Both the position numbers and the translations under genes were made by a program. A DNA stretch of 64,000 nucleotides from Amaranthus tricolor (lineage: Eukaryota > Streptophyta > Magnoliopsida > Caryophyllales > Amaranthaceae), in NCBI RefSeq assembly GCF_026212465.1, contig NC_080049.1, forward strand, positions 6,580,064-6,644,063. Direction: 5' to 3'. Within the stretch, counting starts at the first letter, position 1, and the number at the start of each line of letters is the position of its first letter. The notes below the pieces were generated by a model. It saw only the letters and a list, made by a program, of their open reading frames with translations, did not search any database and was not told the DNA's origin. Of this stretch, positions 47,108-58,610 are shown in pieces.

Positions 47108-47203
47108 TTTTCAATTTTAACTAATTGTTTTAAAGACTCAAAAGCTTTGAGACTTAGAAATTGATTGCTTTTATTTCTTGGGATGTTAGTTGGAGCATAA
47201 GCT

Positions 47204-47211
47204 TATTTATA
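47204..47211 (-). promoter_or_regulatory. TATA box of the WIP gene at 46859
   Basis: TATAAATAA on the minus strand, about 97 bp upstream of the ATG. Confidence 0.65.
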
Positions 47212-47314
47212 GATGGGGATTTGTAAGATCGAATTTGCGCAATTTTTTTTTTTTTTTTTTTTAAAATCTAATGAGACAGATGAATAGGTTGTTTATGTAA
47301 ATCCAAAGGGAAGA

Positions 47315-47480
47315 AAGCCCCTGGTTTATGGGCAGACTATGGTTAGTTGTGGGGCCCGCCAGAGAAAATGGAGTGTTAAAGATTGAGGGGTGGTGATATG
47401 TCGCATTCATTCAGGTACAGACAAACGGAGATACAGTGAATCAGGTCTGGACTGCTGACACAAAATTTTATGGGTACCTC
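47315..47480 (-). promoter_or_regulatory. Conserved upstream block of WIP genes
   Basis: Shares a run of words in the same order with 54581-54715: 'agcccctggtt(t/a)atgggc', 'agac..tggt', 'tggggcccg', 'aagattgag', 'gatatgtcgcattc/gagatgtctcattc', 'acagtgaatcagg/acaatgaattagg'. It lies 210-370 bp upstream of the ATG. tggggccc contains the TGGGCC/GGCCCA type core bound by TCP factors (known motif; its use here is inference). Confidence 0.6.
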
Positions 47481-47729
47481 ACAGTTAGGATAAGCGAGTA
47501 GGACTGTAGAGATACACTTTTGGACTTTCGATTCTTAAACTTCGCCATCCTTTTTATTTTTATCGCAACCTTATTTTAATAAATTGACAAAAATACTCTT
47601 AAATTTAAAATTTGTATAAAACACTCCAATCTCACTGAATAACACTTTTATAACTCTAAATTAAAACTTAAAATTTATAGAGTTAAAACAAAGGAATTTA
47701 AAACGCGAACAATAAGTCGAGATAATTTT

Positions 47730-47834
47730 TAAGAAAAACGAAAGATGAGTCGGGCACGACTCGTGTTTCCTTTTTTATGAATTTTTTCTTTTTATATGTT
47801 ATTGATTAATTTAATAATAATAATAATATTATTA

Positions 47835-47872
<38 letters not shown>

Positions 47873-47879
47873 TTTGAAA

Positions 47880-47955
<76 letters not shown>

Positions 47956-47960
47956 TAATA
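47730..47960. repeat. Hairpin followed by (TTA)n/(TAA)n array
   Basis: gagtcgggcacgactc (47747-47762) is a perfect stem with a 4-base loop, extended by A-rich and T-rich arms to about 22 bp, then TTA runs (47815-47872) and TAA runs (47881-47955), which again are reverse complements. The design resembles 5925-6610. Confidence 0.8.
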
Positions 47961-48167
47961 ATATTAAATTAATATTATTAATGTAATTAAAATTAATTTA
48001 ATAATCTTTTTAGTGCCAGGAATTTATTAATGTTAATTACGTAATCGTTTCCAATCAAGAATTAATATGGTAATTAGTTATTTTTTATTCATGTAATTAA
48101 CTTAACATGATATTTTATTATTTTAATTTATTATTAATAGTTAATTAAATTATCAAAATTGTAGTAA

Positions 48168-50240
48168 ATGACTGATAACCAAGGAAGAAGAAAAGGGTTT
48201 TTTAGAGGCATGTTGAGCGGAAATAATTCTAAGTCGACCTTACTGAGAGGGGACCCTCATGAGAGGGGGGTTACGAGTTCAGCTAGGCGGGCTAGGCAGG
48301 AAGAGGCTTCCAGACATAGTCAGGCCCAACGTTCGAGTACGCTACACCAAGTGCGTACTCATTTTGAGGACCAGACGAGCCTGTAGAGTAATTCGGGGGG
48401 TCCAGTGATGAGGATGGTGACTACGAAGGCTCTGTTGGTCAGCTAGTTGATTGGACGGTCGTGCAAGGGCATGCAAGTAAGTTTACACGGGTAGACCCTA
48501 GTACAACAGGCGCTTCTGATCATGTAGAAGACAGCTAGGTTGACGATGCGGCTCCACGAGGGAGGAGGCGCCAACAGTCCGCTGAAACGGACTGGCTGAT
48601 CAAATCACCCCAACCCAGGGGCCCCCACTGACGCTCGTTTGATACCCAGCTACGGGGGGCACATAGCTAAGGTTATTTTTCATGGCTCTGAGCGTACGCC
48701 TCCGATTTTGGAGTGTCGTACTAGGAAGAAGCCGCTGGAGGCGATCATAGACTTCAAGATATGTCTGATGAGTTGTACAGAGTTTTATCTGCCACTCCCC
48801 TTGGTCGTCTGACATACATTATACACCAGCACATTGATATTGCTTTAGTTACGGCCTTTGTGGAGAGGTGGCAGCCGGATACCAACACCTTTCACATGCC
48901 CTGGGGGGGAGATGACCATTATGTTGCACGACATGCAACGCATTTTAGGTATTGGTATTGAAGGTTCACTCCCGGCTGAACCCGTTGATGGTGAGTGGAA
49001 GGTCGCGTTGGCCGATCTATTTGGAGACCCGGAAGGGGTACTTCACTACCGGGAGCATCAGCGTTGGTGAAATTATGCACATGTGCCACCGGTCTCAGGC
49101 TTTAGAGACACAGTCTACAGCCTATTACATGGCTATTGTGGGTTCAACACTGCTGGTTGATAAGACTAGAACTGGGAAGCGACCTCACCCTATACTTACT
49201 GGGAATGCCGATCAGGATGAGATTGCTTCGGGTGCAATGACTCTGGCGTATTTGTATCGGCAACTGGGTATGGCGTCTAGGGCTGGGTGCAAGACTATTG
49301 TTGGTTTTCTTACATTGTTACAGACATGGATCTACGAGTACTTCCCGGCCTTCCGCCCCCATCCTCGTCAAGTTGATGTGCCTAACAAGACGAGGGCTAA
49401 GATGTGGTCCTCGCAGAAGCTAGTTAGTGAGCTCAGCAGGCTGAGTGATTGTAGGAGTATATTGGACTCCATGACGGAGACTCAGGTTTTGTACATCACA
49501 TCACACATTGTTATACATTTTATTTTAATTTTAGATTATTTTGTTTATGCTAATTTTGCTTATAAGCAGGTGGAATGGACTCCATACATTACTTCTCCTA
49601 AGGCATTATTAAATGAGCACCCACGCACCGCCTTTATTGGGGCTATCACCTATTTTGATATTATCGAGGTGTATTTGCCTGAGAAGACAATCATATAGCT
49701 GGGTTTTGTACAGACTATTCCCCCCTCCTATGAGACTTACCCACGCTCTTTGACCGGTACAGGGTACCTATTCCGTGACCTTTACTTCTCCACCTATTTA
49801 CATGGAGGCATGGAGTAGGTTCCTCTATTGTGTCCGCGTTGGTGATCAGGCACTTTGTCGGGCATTTGTTCCATCAGAGGTTGTTTCTAATTACGTTGAC
49901 TGGTTTAGAGTGTCCTCCCCCCATTTCTTTTCCCCGGCGAAGGATCAAGTGCTAGTTTTGGTCCAGCTGATAGCAGAGTTGAATACATTAGTGTTTATAT
50001 TTATCTGTTTTCTTTTATATGTTTCCATTACTTAAATGTTGTTTTATTATTTTGTTGAAACTATTTTTTTTAACAGTTTGCAAATGAATTTCAGAGTCGA
50101 ATCGTGTCACTGCTCAAGATGCCTGTTATCGTGGATATGAGCCCCGGGAAAGACAGACAGATGATCTATATATGGAAGAAGTTAGAGATTTATTTGCCGA
50201 ATGACAAGCTTTTAAAGGGCAAGGCGCTTCATAGACTATT
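48168..50240 (+). pseudogene. Plant mobile domain (PMD, aminotransferase-like) gene, decayed
   Basis: A first ORF (48168-48386, MTDNQGRRKGFF...) is followed, after stops, by the PMD core: LYRVLSATPLGRLTYIIHQH (from 48761), then frame-shifted IMLHDMQRILGIGIEGSLPA and, from 49092, the long conserved part (QALETQSTAYYMAIVGSTLL, LAYLYRQLGMASRAG, LQTWIYEYFPAFRPH). This is the family often labelled 'serine/threonine phosphatase 7 long form homolog' or MAIN-like. A GT-AG intron at 49486-49569 (84 bp, in phase and without stops) splits ETQ|VEWTPY; a second probably ends near 50074. Stops at 48384-48386 and about 48537, and a shift at the G run at 48902-48908, show it is broken. It runs tail to tail into MULE transposase remains. 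Confidence 0.75.
49486..49569 (+). other. Intron of the PMD pseudogene
   Basis: gttttgtacatc ... cttataagcag lies between ...ACTCAG and GTGGAATGG. Splicing would join ETQ to VEWTPY, the order found in PMD proteins. Because 84 is divisible by three and no stop occurs, the intron looks like coding sequence in a naive translation. Confidence 0.7.
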
Positions 50241-50246
50241 TGTGTT

Positions 50247-51254
50247 TCAATACAGCAATAGTTTCAATGCAAAATTGGATACATGTCGATATAACAATCT
50301 CAAGAAATTATATCGCAAAGACCTTGAAATAGAATTCATGGATTCCTGTAGCGCTTGTCGGATCCTCGATTGCTGATTTGTTATTTGTGTGTATGCCCTT
50401 TTAAACAGGGTATCAAATGATCTATTACCGCTACCAAGATAGTACTTGAAAGACAAGTGTTGGCTTTCAACTCTGCTAGTAGTCTGGTTAACCATGTGTA
50501 AACAGTCATTCGTCCATGCACGCACAAATTCTCTTTGTGTGGAATCCATGTTCCAACCAAATATCGAACGACCCTTCTATTCCTAGTCGACCAAGTAGTC
50601 ACAATTGATTCCCATCTATTCTCAAATTTGGCGAGCATAGAAAAGTTAACCAAGGGGTTCTATCTAGTTTGCCTGAATATCTGCCCTTGTGGATTTCTTT
50701 TCCCGCCACACAATTTGTCCATCACGTTCTCTACATCATTGGCAATATGTCATACGCATAATAAATGTCGCACATCTACATTAAACAGAAGATTGAATAT
50801 AATTAACATATATTCAATAAATAGAACGACAATAATTAATCAATACAACCTTTTTACCTAGGAAGACATCACGAATAGTTGCAGATAAACCCTCGTCTCG
50901 ATCAGTTACGATTATGTTGGGAGTCTGAGCTCTGCCAAAAATATCTCTCAATCTCTCCAACATCAACGAATATGACACAGTCGCCTCATCTCGCATCAAA
51001 CAAAACGCAACCAAGAAGTTGTGATTGGTTGGTGTCATTCCAATTATTTCACAAAGCGGCCACTTTTGTTTGTTTGTTTTGTAAGTTGTATCTATCAACA
51101 CAACATAGGGCCACGTACGTATCATCTGGATGGATGTAGGATTTGCAACTAATAATCTACTCAATTCCCCTTCACTATTCAAGTCTGTCCAAACCACGTA
51201 ATTATGCTCTATGGCCATATAAAGACAGTGTTGAAGCGGAGTCCTACTCTCCAT
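50247..51254 (-). pseudogene. MULE transposase (FAR1-like) fragment
   Basis: The minus strand from 51254 encodes a MULE-type transposase core: TWPYVVLIDTTYKTNKQKWP (first catalytic Asp), LCEIIGMTPTNHNFLVAFC, then NIIVTDRDEGLSATIRDVF (second Asp). Homology continues beyond 50814 in other frames (VRHLLCV then a stop where Trp is expected, HIANDVENVMDKL; 50381-50653; 50247-50549), so frameshifts and at least one nonsense change have inactivated it. The N-terminal DNA-binding part and the C-terminal SWIM zinc finger are absent or not recognisable. It is convergent with the PMD pseudogene; together they may be the inside of one former Mutator-like element. Confidence 0.8.
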
Positions 51255-51377
51255 CTCTTATCTCCTAATTGATTATCTTACACTATAAATTTGATTCATA
51301 CTAGCAAAAAAAACAGGAAATTTTTTTTTAATTGAGGTCATGATAAACGCAGGTTGCATGCCGGTTGAGATATAAAT

Positions 51378-51911
51378 TAGTGGAAAATTTCACGTGATAA
51401 TCTTGAGGTTTTAGGTTTTTCACATGGTAACCAAAACTTTTAAAAAATTCACGCAGTAACCCTGACGTTTACTAAATTGTTCCATCGTGACGTTTTTGCA
51501 TATAAAACGTTAACAAATGTTAATTTCGATGCTTTAAGGCTGCTATACGCCTATTTATGTGACTCATCATTTCGAATGCTATCACTTTCAACCTTATTCC
51601 AAAACTAAAACCCTAACTCTATCATCTTTTAATTTGGGGGAAAAATATGATTTGAACTAAAGATGGTAGATTTTGGGTTTATGTTTTGTGGGAAAAAGTT
51701 GAAACTGATGGCATTTGAAATGGTGAATAGCATAAATAGGCATATAGTAGCCTTAAAGCTTCGAAATTAACGTTGGCAAATGTTTTATGTGCAAAAAGAT
51801 CACGGTAGAACAATTTGGTAAACCTCTATGATACCGCGTGGATTTTTTATAAAGTTTTGGTTACCACGTGGAAAACCCAAAACCTCCGGATTTCCATGTA
51901 GAGTTTCCCTA
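51378..51911. mobile_element. Foldback element (534-bp imperfect palindrome)
   Basis: The left half (tagtggaaaattt, ggtttttcacatggtaacc, ctgctatacgcctatttatg) is repeated as reverse complement in the right half (cataaataggcatatagtag, ggttaccacgtggaaaac, gagtttcccta). The two arms are about 230 bp each around a centre near 51640. Arms differ at many positions, so the fold is old. No ORF. A clear TSD is not visible (left flank ataaat, right flank aaaaaat). It lies just outside the MULE remains. Confidence 0.8.
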
Positions 51912-52619
51912 AAAAAATTTAAATCGAATATGATTTATTGTTTCGATTTTTATAATTTGATTTAAACTTGGATCGAAAATTTCTAAATTGCTTTAATTTG
52001 GATTAAATTTGAGCCTACTAAAAACTGAAATTTTCAATTGAGTTAAAATAGTAGTTCAAACCAATTCAAATTGGTTTGAAAAATAAAAAACCAAATCAAC
52101 TTTGATTTGATTTGATTTCATGAAAAAACCAAATTGCAAACTGAACTCTCACCCCTACAGTCTGTGCCAATGAAATAGTGGTGACGACAAATATAATGTT
52201 TTTTACGGAAAAAACTAGATATCTGTTGATAAATATATAAAGAGAGTAAATTAGGTGGATGAAAACAAAAGAGAAATAAAATGTATGAATGAGATAAAAA
52301 GAAAGACATAAATCATTAGTTAAAAATAAAAATAATGCAAAATAAGTAAACCATATCAAAATAACAATGACACTAATTTATTGGGCTATATACTAATTTC
52401 TTAATACTAGTGTCAATTTTTAGTGTTGCAAACTCTTAGACACCAACTGAGTACATTCTATTTAAATTTTAAAATTAATAAGAAATTGGTAAGTGTATAT
52501 ATACTCCCTCCGTGCCCAAGATATTAGAACACGTACAATCGACACAAGTATTAAGAGTCACTATGAGCATGCTTGTTTTGAGTTTAAATATTTAAAGAGA
52601 GAAAATAAAAGTTAAATTA
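51912..52619. other. Intergenic, no gene seen
   Basis: AT-rich. 51935-52150 has scattered 'aaattg', 'tttgattt' and 'ccaaat' words typical of degenerate repeats. 52504-52620 begins tactccctccgtgcccaag, one end of a further MITE type. The ORFs at 52096-52359 are low-complexity. Confidence 0.4.
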
Positions 52620-52862
52620 TACTTCCTCCATTCCAAAATACTTGCACCATTTGAATTTTTGCGTAGTTCAATGTATGAATTTAATTTTTGATATCTCTAA
52701 TTATGTATAATTTGATATTAATAATCTTTGTATTGAGACAAATCAAATATGATTCTCTTTGACAATGTTTTAACTTATAGATTAAAAACTAATCACAAAT
52801 TAAGAAAAATAGATGAATAGTGCAGTATTTTGCATTGGTACAAATAATTTAAAACAGAAAAA
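52620..52862. mobile_element. Stowaway-like MITE (family M)
   Basis: Starts tacttcctccattccaaaat and carries the family core (ctaattatgtataatttg, gttttaacttatagattaaa). The right end (gtacaaataatttaaaacag) is a weaker inverted match. Confidence 0.65.
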
Positions 52863-53811
52863 GCACAAATAAACGTAAGTATAAGTGAATTTGAAAGAGG
52901 AGATGAAAGATAAAAAATATAATGGTATGAGGAGGATGAAAGAAAATGACAATGAATAGCCTTATTTTGGACGAGTAGAAAGGAAATACATCCCCTCTAT
53001 CCCACTAAGATAAATATTTATCTCAGAATGAGAGGACTAATTTTTCTATCTTTTTTCCAATCACTTTACAACTATTTCTTACATTTGTGTATAATAATAT
53101 TCAATTAATTTCATACTTCAATAATCTTATTTTCTTAGTTTAGCTTTTATTTTTCTCACAAATATTTATTTTCAATACAAGAATGACGTGAATGTGAGTA
53201 GGATTATAAGTGAGTGAAAACAAGAGAAGATAAGTGGATAAAAATTAAAGAAAGTAACACAAATACTCTTTAAAATAAAAATATTTTAAAGTTGAAGGGA
53301 CGTATAAATAAATGTATTTCTCAGCGCATATTTGGCCAATTTTCATACTTTTGTGTTTTTCAGTGAAGTATGGCTGTATTATGAGTTTGATTAGTAAGAA
53401 TTGAGTTTAAGCTATTTTATATACCCTAGATTTAATTTGTTAATTGTTTGATGTTTTTAGTGTAAAATTAGGCAAAACACTGTATCTGCTTAAGGGGAGA
53501 AGTGTGGAATAAAATCTAATAGGGAGTTCGAATATGTTTAGCAAACAAAAAAAATCAAAAAAGAGTTTTAAAAAGTGCTTTTGGTTGGATTGAAGAATTT
53601 TGGCAAAGAAAAGAAACAAATGGGCTAAAGCGTTTTTTTTTTTTTTTAATTTCATTTATTTATTATTATTATTTACTATTTTAATCTCTCTCATTTATTA
53701 TATTATAATTTTGGTTTTCACAATAAACCACTACTTTCCATTAAACTAACCATATTTGTTAACTCTTTTAAAATATCATTCACACAATTTAGTTTATGTC
53801 TCTTTATTAAT
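52863..53811. other. Intergenic, no gene seen
   Basis: AT-rich. 52990-53040 ('atcccctctatcccactaag', 'ttatctcagaatgagagga') looks like a compact inverted repeat from another MITE type. No supported gene. Confidence 0.35.
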
Positions 53812-54072
53812 TACTCTATTTATTTCATTTCAAACGTCTTATTTGCTTTTAGCACATTTGTCAATTTACTAATTTAATTTTTAATATCTCTAATTGTGTA
53901 TAATTAAAAATTAAAAAAATAAATATTAATACCTTATGTTAATATGAATCAAACAAGATTTCGTTTCACTATGTTTTATGTTACAAATTAAAAATAAATT
54001 ACAAATTAAGATTAATTGATAAATAATACTGACATAGCAAAGCAAATGTTTGAAAAGAAACATAGGGAGTAT
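53812..54072. mobile_element. Stowaway-like MITE (family M) next to the WIP stub
   Basis: About 261 bp. Left end TACTCTATTTATTTC and, on the other strand, right end TACTCCCTATGTTTC, both followed by 'ttcaaac'. The family core (gaatcaaacaagatttcg) is present. Its right border is about 30 bp from the last recognisable WIP codon at 54105. Confidence 0.7.
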
Positions 54073-54104
54073 TAAATATCCATTTGTGTCCTGAAATAAC
54101 TCTT

Positions 54105-54166
54105 CCTTTCTCTATGACTTCTAGTGCTGCCATTACCGTTCTTGCTCGGCTTTTTATTGAACGCAT
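54105..54166 (-). pseudogene. WIP (DUF3774) 5' stub
   Basis: From 54166 the minus strand reads MRSIKSRARTVMAALE, a clear match to the first 16 residues of the gene at 46859 (MSSIKSRTWMVMAAVE). After about residue 20 similarity is lost, and the family core and C-terminus are absent. The upstream region has a TATA box (TATAAAAC, near 54262) and the conserved WIP block at 54581-54715, so a promoter and start codon survive without a gene body. A MITE lies immediately beyond the break; whether it caused the truncation is inference. Confidence 0.75.
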
Positions 54167-54580
54167 TTTAGAAATTGGTCATAGTTATTATGAGGATGAA
54201 CAATTGATTTATCTGCTAGGGTGTTTGATGCTTCAGAATTGAAATTTCTCAAATGAAACTTGTTTTATAGTGAGAATTTCTTAAGCTGATTAATATATTT
54301 AGTATTTTAAAGTGATTATTTATAATTATTTAGTAATTAATTAAAAAAATTAATTAATTATATAGACTTGTTTTCGAGAGGGTTTTTTACATCTCTTTTA
54401 GGACAAATTGAATAGAAAAAGTCTTAGTAAATAACGGATATTTATGGGGTTACTAAATCACACTTATGTGGAAAGATGTGATAGGATGAGAGTTTTGTTT
54501 ATTAATTTTATTTATTTTAATATTAATTATTCCTTTTTATTTTTTATTGTGATTTACGAATCACGGTTATGGGCTGATGA

Positions 54581-54740
54581 AATGAAGCCCCTGGTTAATG
54601 GGCAGACAGTGGTAAAGAATGGGGCCCGAATTAAGATTGAGCATTGAGATGTCTCATTCTTGGATGTAAATTGAGTGCGACAAAATAAGGTACAATGAAT
54701 TAGGCGGAGTAAAAGAAAATTTTATGGGCTTAAGATAATG
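54581..54740 (-). promoter_or_regulatory. Conserved WIP upstream block at the stub
   Basis: Matches 47315-47480 in order and orientation (agcccctggttaatgggc, aatggggcccg, aagattgagcattgagatgt, aattttatgggc...). It lies about 415-575 bp from the stub's ATG, 200 bp further than at 47107, because of an AT-rich insertion in between. Confidence 0.6.
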
Positions 54741-55689
54741 CGTGCAGATTGTAGTAGCCCTGTACTTCATACGTGTGCGAAGGATTCAATAATCTTACAA
54801 ATTTGGGTCCTCATGTCTCATGGGGTTTAAACGAGTCTTGTATTATACCGTTTTTCTATTGGACAAGTCAATACATCCACCTTTCATTCAATATTGTTAG
54901 ATTTAAGGGAAGGATTGTTGTATGATGAGGTTTAACAACTCTATTGCAAATGATAAATACAGAAACAACAATCAAAATTAACACATTAATAAAATGTTTA
55001 ATTATTTTAGAAATTAAAATATTATTTTTAATAAATTTGAAACTTAAATATTAGGATTAAGTCGAAGTCAAAGTCGAATGTTGTATTGATTCGGAGTCAC
55101 ATGGGGTCAAACCAAGTTGGATTATCAGTAGTTTTTTATTTTATTTTATTTTTATTTATTTATTTATTTTTTTTGAGATCTTAATTCACATTATATTTTA
55201 TTTTGTCAAGTTGGATTATGGTAGAATTTAGATTTAACGGTCATTTCTTGGACATACATGTGAGGGTGAAAAAATTTAGATATCCGATTTAATTTAAGAA
55301 TCGAAATTGATAACTAATATCTGATTCACAAATACTTGTATGCAACAGTTGCATGGGTGCCAACAATCTATAAATGGGCCACATAGTCCAAATCTACAAC
55401 TTAAAAGACCAATTTCAAGACGTAAGTGAATTTGATTTTAATTCTTAAATTAGATATTCTAAAATACTCCATTTGTCCCTCTCAATTCATACTCAGTTTG
55501 TCTTAGTTCTTAGAGACGGAGAGAATATACGATAACCAAATTAAAATATTTAATTTTTATGTGTGCAAATATCTGATATTCGATTGCATGAAATAATGTG
55601 CGCTCTACGCATATTCAAAATTTGGAAATATGATTTTCGAATTGGAATTCAGAATCCGCATTAGTTGAGTCAAGCCTTAAATCTCAACA
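54741..55689. other. Intergenic, no gene seen
   Basis: AT-rich sequence with no supported gene and no recognisable element ends. Confidence 0.4.
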
Positions 55690-56430
55690 TGATGAAGGTG
55701 AGTTCGATCACCTTGTAGCGTACTCCTTGGCTTGCACGTTTGAGAACGCGGTTGTGAGTGCAAGGAAGTATGAGAGCATATGTTTTAGATCACTTGATGA
55801 AGTGATCAAAGTGGGAGACTTAGTGTGTCTTGATGAAGGCAAGGGAATGCTCATGGAAGGTTTTGAGGTCTGCTCGAGTGGTCGAGCTTGATGGGCTCGG
55901 TCGTGCCAAGCAGGGGCAGCAAGACAGAAGCTACTGGACTCTCGCTCGGGTAGTTGAGCGGATCTTGCTCGGGTCGAGCAACGATCAGCTCCTCACAATA
56001 CGTGTTTCTGTTTTATGTCCGATTCTTTGTGGGCTTTTGTGGGTTTGTCCTAAGGCTCCCAAATATGTCATGGGACTATATAAGGGGTCTTAGGAGTGTA
56101 TTAGGGTAAGGGTGAGAGCCTAATACTAAGAGATTACTAGGGTTTAACCAAGAGAGTTTTCTCCACTTGTATTAGGGCATTTGAGGGAGATTGACATCTA
56201 GGTTCAATCTTTTGCTTTAAGAGTGTGTTCTTGAAGCTTGTAAGGTGAGTCATTAATGTATTTCTTGCTTATATTAATGATAAGATACTTTATTTGAGGG
56301 GGAGGTATCATTAGATACCTCATATATTGTGTGTTGTTGCCATTGTTGTTGCTTGCTCTGTTTTTGTGATTTTCTTTGCATTAGCTTACTTCTTGTTTCA
56401 TCACCATTGCATTAGCATATCTCCAACAAC
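55690..56430 (+). repeat. LTR-like repeat, related to 7236-8030
   Basis: Blocks of gctcgag/tcgagc/gctcggg, a TATA box (TATATAAGG, 56077-56085), a leader with 'agggttt', then tatattaatgataag and tatttgagggggag, as in 7236-8030. It may end near 'atctccaacaaca' (about 56418-56430), a common LTR 3' border. The ORF at 55830-56093 lies in U3-like sequence and has no domain. Confidence 0.5.
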
Positions 56431-57190
56431 ATTTTTGGATCGAAAACCAAATAGAAACTATATTCAAATTGAATATCCAAAAATTCAATTTGAATATCTT
56501 AGTGAAACATTAAATTTCAAAATCATTAAATCGTTTTTTTAATCTATCATTTTTATCAAAGTGTAAACTCTAATAAAATTTAATTTAAAATATCTGGTTA
56601 AATTTAATTTGATTAAAATCTACTCAACTCATTTTTATAAACTATAGCAAATTTTTTCGTTTCATATCAATATTTTCTAAAATGTGAGTTAGGATCGATA
56701 AGGTTCGAAATACCTTAATAAACGATAACGAATTTTGAATGAACTTAACAACATTCGAAAGAAAAAATAAAATGCAAAATTAACACAATAATTTAAGGAG
56801 GTTCACCCAATGATGACTACGTCCTCTTTGGTGTGTAGCTTCTTATTTATATTATTTCAATGGAGTAAAACAACTCCTACAAATGAAATATTACAATTGA
56901 GTAAGAGATAAAAACAAAGCTATGTGTTTAGGCTTAGGGGTTTGTGTTTGGATGAACAAATGAGCTCCCTATCTATAGGGGAGATTACACTAATCAACAT
57001 ACAATTCATTAAAGCTATGAATTAATAACTTTGAAACAGCTCCAAAGACTTGAAGAGTCAAAAACAGAATCCTAGGAACGACAAAAGTTTCGCTCGACTA
57101 AAACAAAGAATTCAAAAACCGCTTGGTTGAGCGCCTTAGTCGAGCTACCTGCAGGAAGCTTCTGGACAGATTTTGCTCGACTGAACATAG
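56431..57190 (-). repeat. AT-rich spacer and inverted LTR-like repeat with tcgag motifs
   Basis: 56431-56750 is AT-rich with nothing recognised. From about 56760 to 57190 the minus strand holds gctcgac/gtcgagc boxes and, further along, a TATA stretch (tatagataggg) and leader, so it looks like another LTR of the same broad type in reverse orientation. 57191-57415 holds nothing I recognise. Confidence 0.4.
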
Positions 57191-58427
57191 TAGATATCTA
57201 CAAAACCTTTTGCACTTCTTCATTAAATCTCATCAAGTCTTATATCTCCCATGATTAAGTCATATTCATTACCTTCATTACTTTAAGAATTGATCCATAC
57301 TTAAATACCATCATCAATCGCAAACATTAAGTTACCAACTTAATTCACCCATTAACATACTCATAGAATTCCACGCATGAATGCACACATCAATTGTGCA
57401 CTCAATGTAACACCCTAGAATTTTCGACCCCTTAACGAAACCAAAACCGTAAAGGACGGGAGGAAATTCGGGTGTTACATAAAAGAAAAAGGAATAGAAT
57501 TTAGATAAACGTTAAATATTAACTCTGAAAAGGTGAGTGGAAATTTTGGCAGCATATGCCTTAAAACTGTGCGCCTTTGTAGAAAAACAAAAGTTAATTA
57601 AGAAGCTAATAAAGTAAAGGCACTAACGGCCTATCAAAACTATGTCACGGCGGAATGATTCGTCGCCGGCTTCTCAAATCAACATGCCAAACATGGATCG
57701 TGGTTCCAATGTCAACGTTTGCGTTTTAAAAAGACTTAACTCCTTAAAACCATACAGAGTTATAAACTACGCAGCGGAAACACAAATATACGAGGGAGGA
57801 CACAAGGTCTCATAACAAAACATATACAACCAAAATTTACAAAAGATAACCAGAGCTATAAAATCGAAAGATAGTGGTATGACACAGGTTATGCTTCGCC
57901 CTCATCACTCTCCCCAAAGAAGCCCCAGTACCTGTTACGCCTGTCTATGATCCTCCTGCTGCTCGACATTAGACCAAAGGCCAATGTTTCATAGCAGGAC
58001 AATCATAGAAAGTCATCAACAATCAAACATAAACACAAACACGTACACGTCAGTAACTGACATCAAATATAATGAGGCAAACTACTAGATAGCATTATAT
58101 CATAAAACAACATAAGATGATTTCATAAAACGCAAGCACAGATAGTTATCGTTTATCGGCCACTTATACCTCTTAATTTCATTACGTGCTTTCCAACCCG
58201 AACCATGTGTTCTTGGGTAGAATGCAGGTCTTCACGCTCCTCTTTTCGAACATAAGCTCTTGCAAAACACGTGTAGTATCAACTCGACCAAGACATTAAC
58301 AAAATATCTAACACATGACCTTATAGAGCTTGTCTATCTTAAGGTAAGTGTGATCATAGTCTGTAATACCCTTGAAGTAACTTAACTTAGGCACACTTCT
58401 CACTAGCATAAACTACTCTATCAAGAA

Positions 58428-58570
58428 GTAGATGTTCTATCAATGAGTAAATATTCTATCAAAAAGTAAACTTGCTATCAATGTATAAACTTTCTATCAA
58501 ATAATGAACCTTCTATCATTAAATAACTTTCGATCAATGAATAAATTTTCTATCACTGAATAACTTTCTA
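58428..58570 (+). repeat. Degenerate 'ttctatca' minisatellite
   Basis: About eight units of the form tctatcaaxgagtaaa, 18-23 bp apart, each beginning t(t/g)ctatca. Confidence 0.7.
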
Positions 58571-58610
58571 TCAGTGGATCTTTCTCTACTTCCTGGCATA
58601 GTGACACGGC

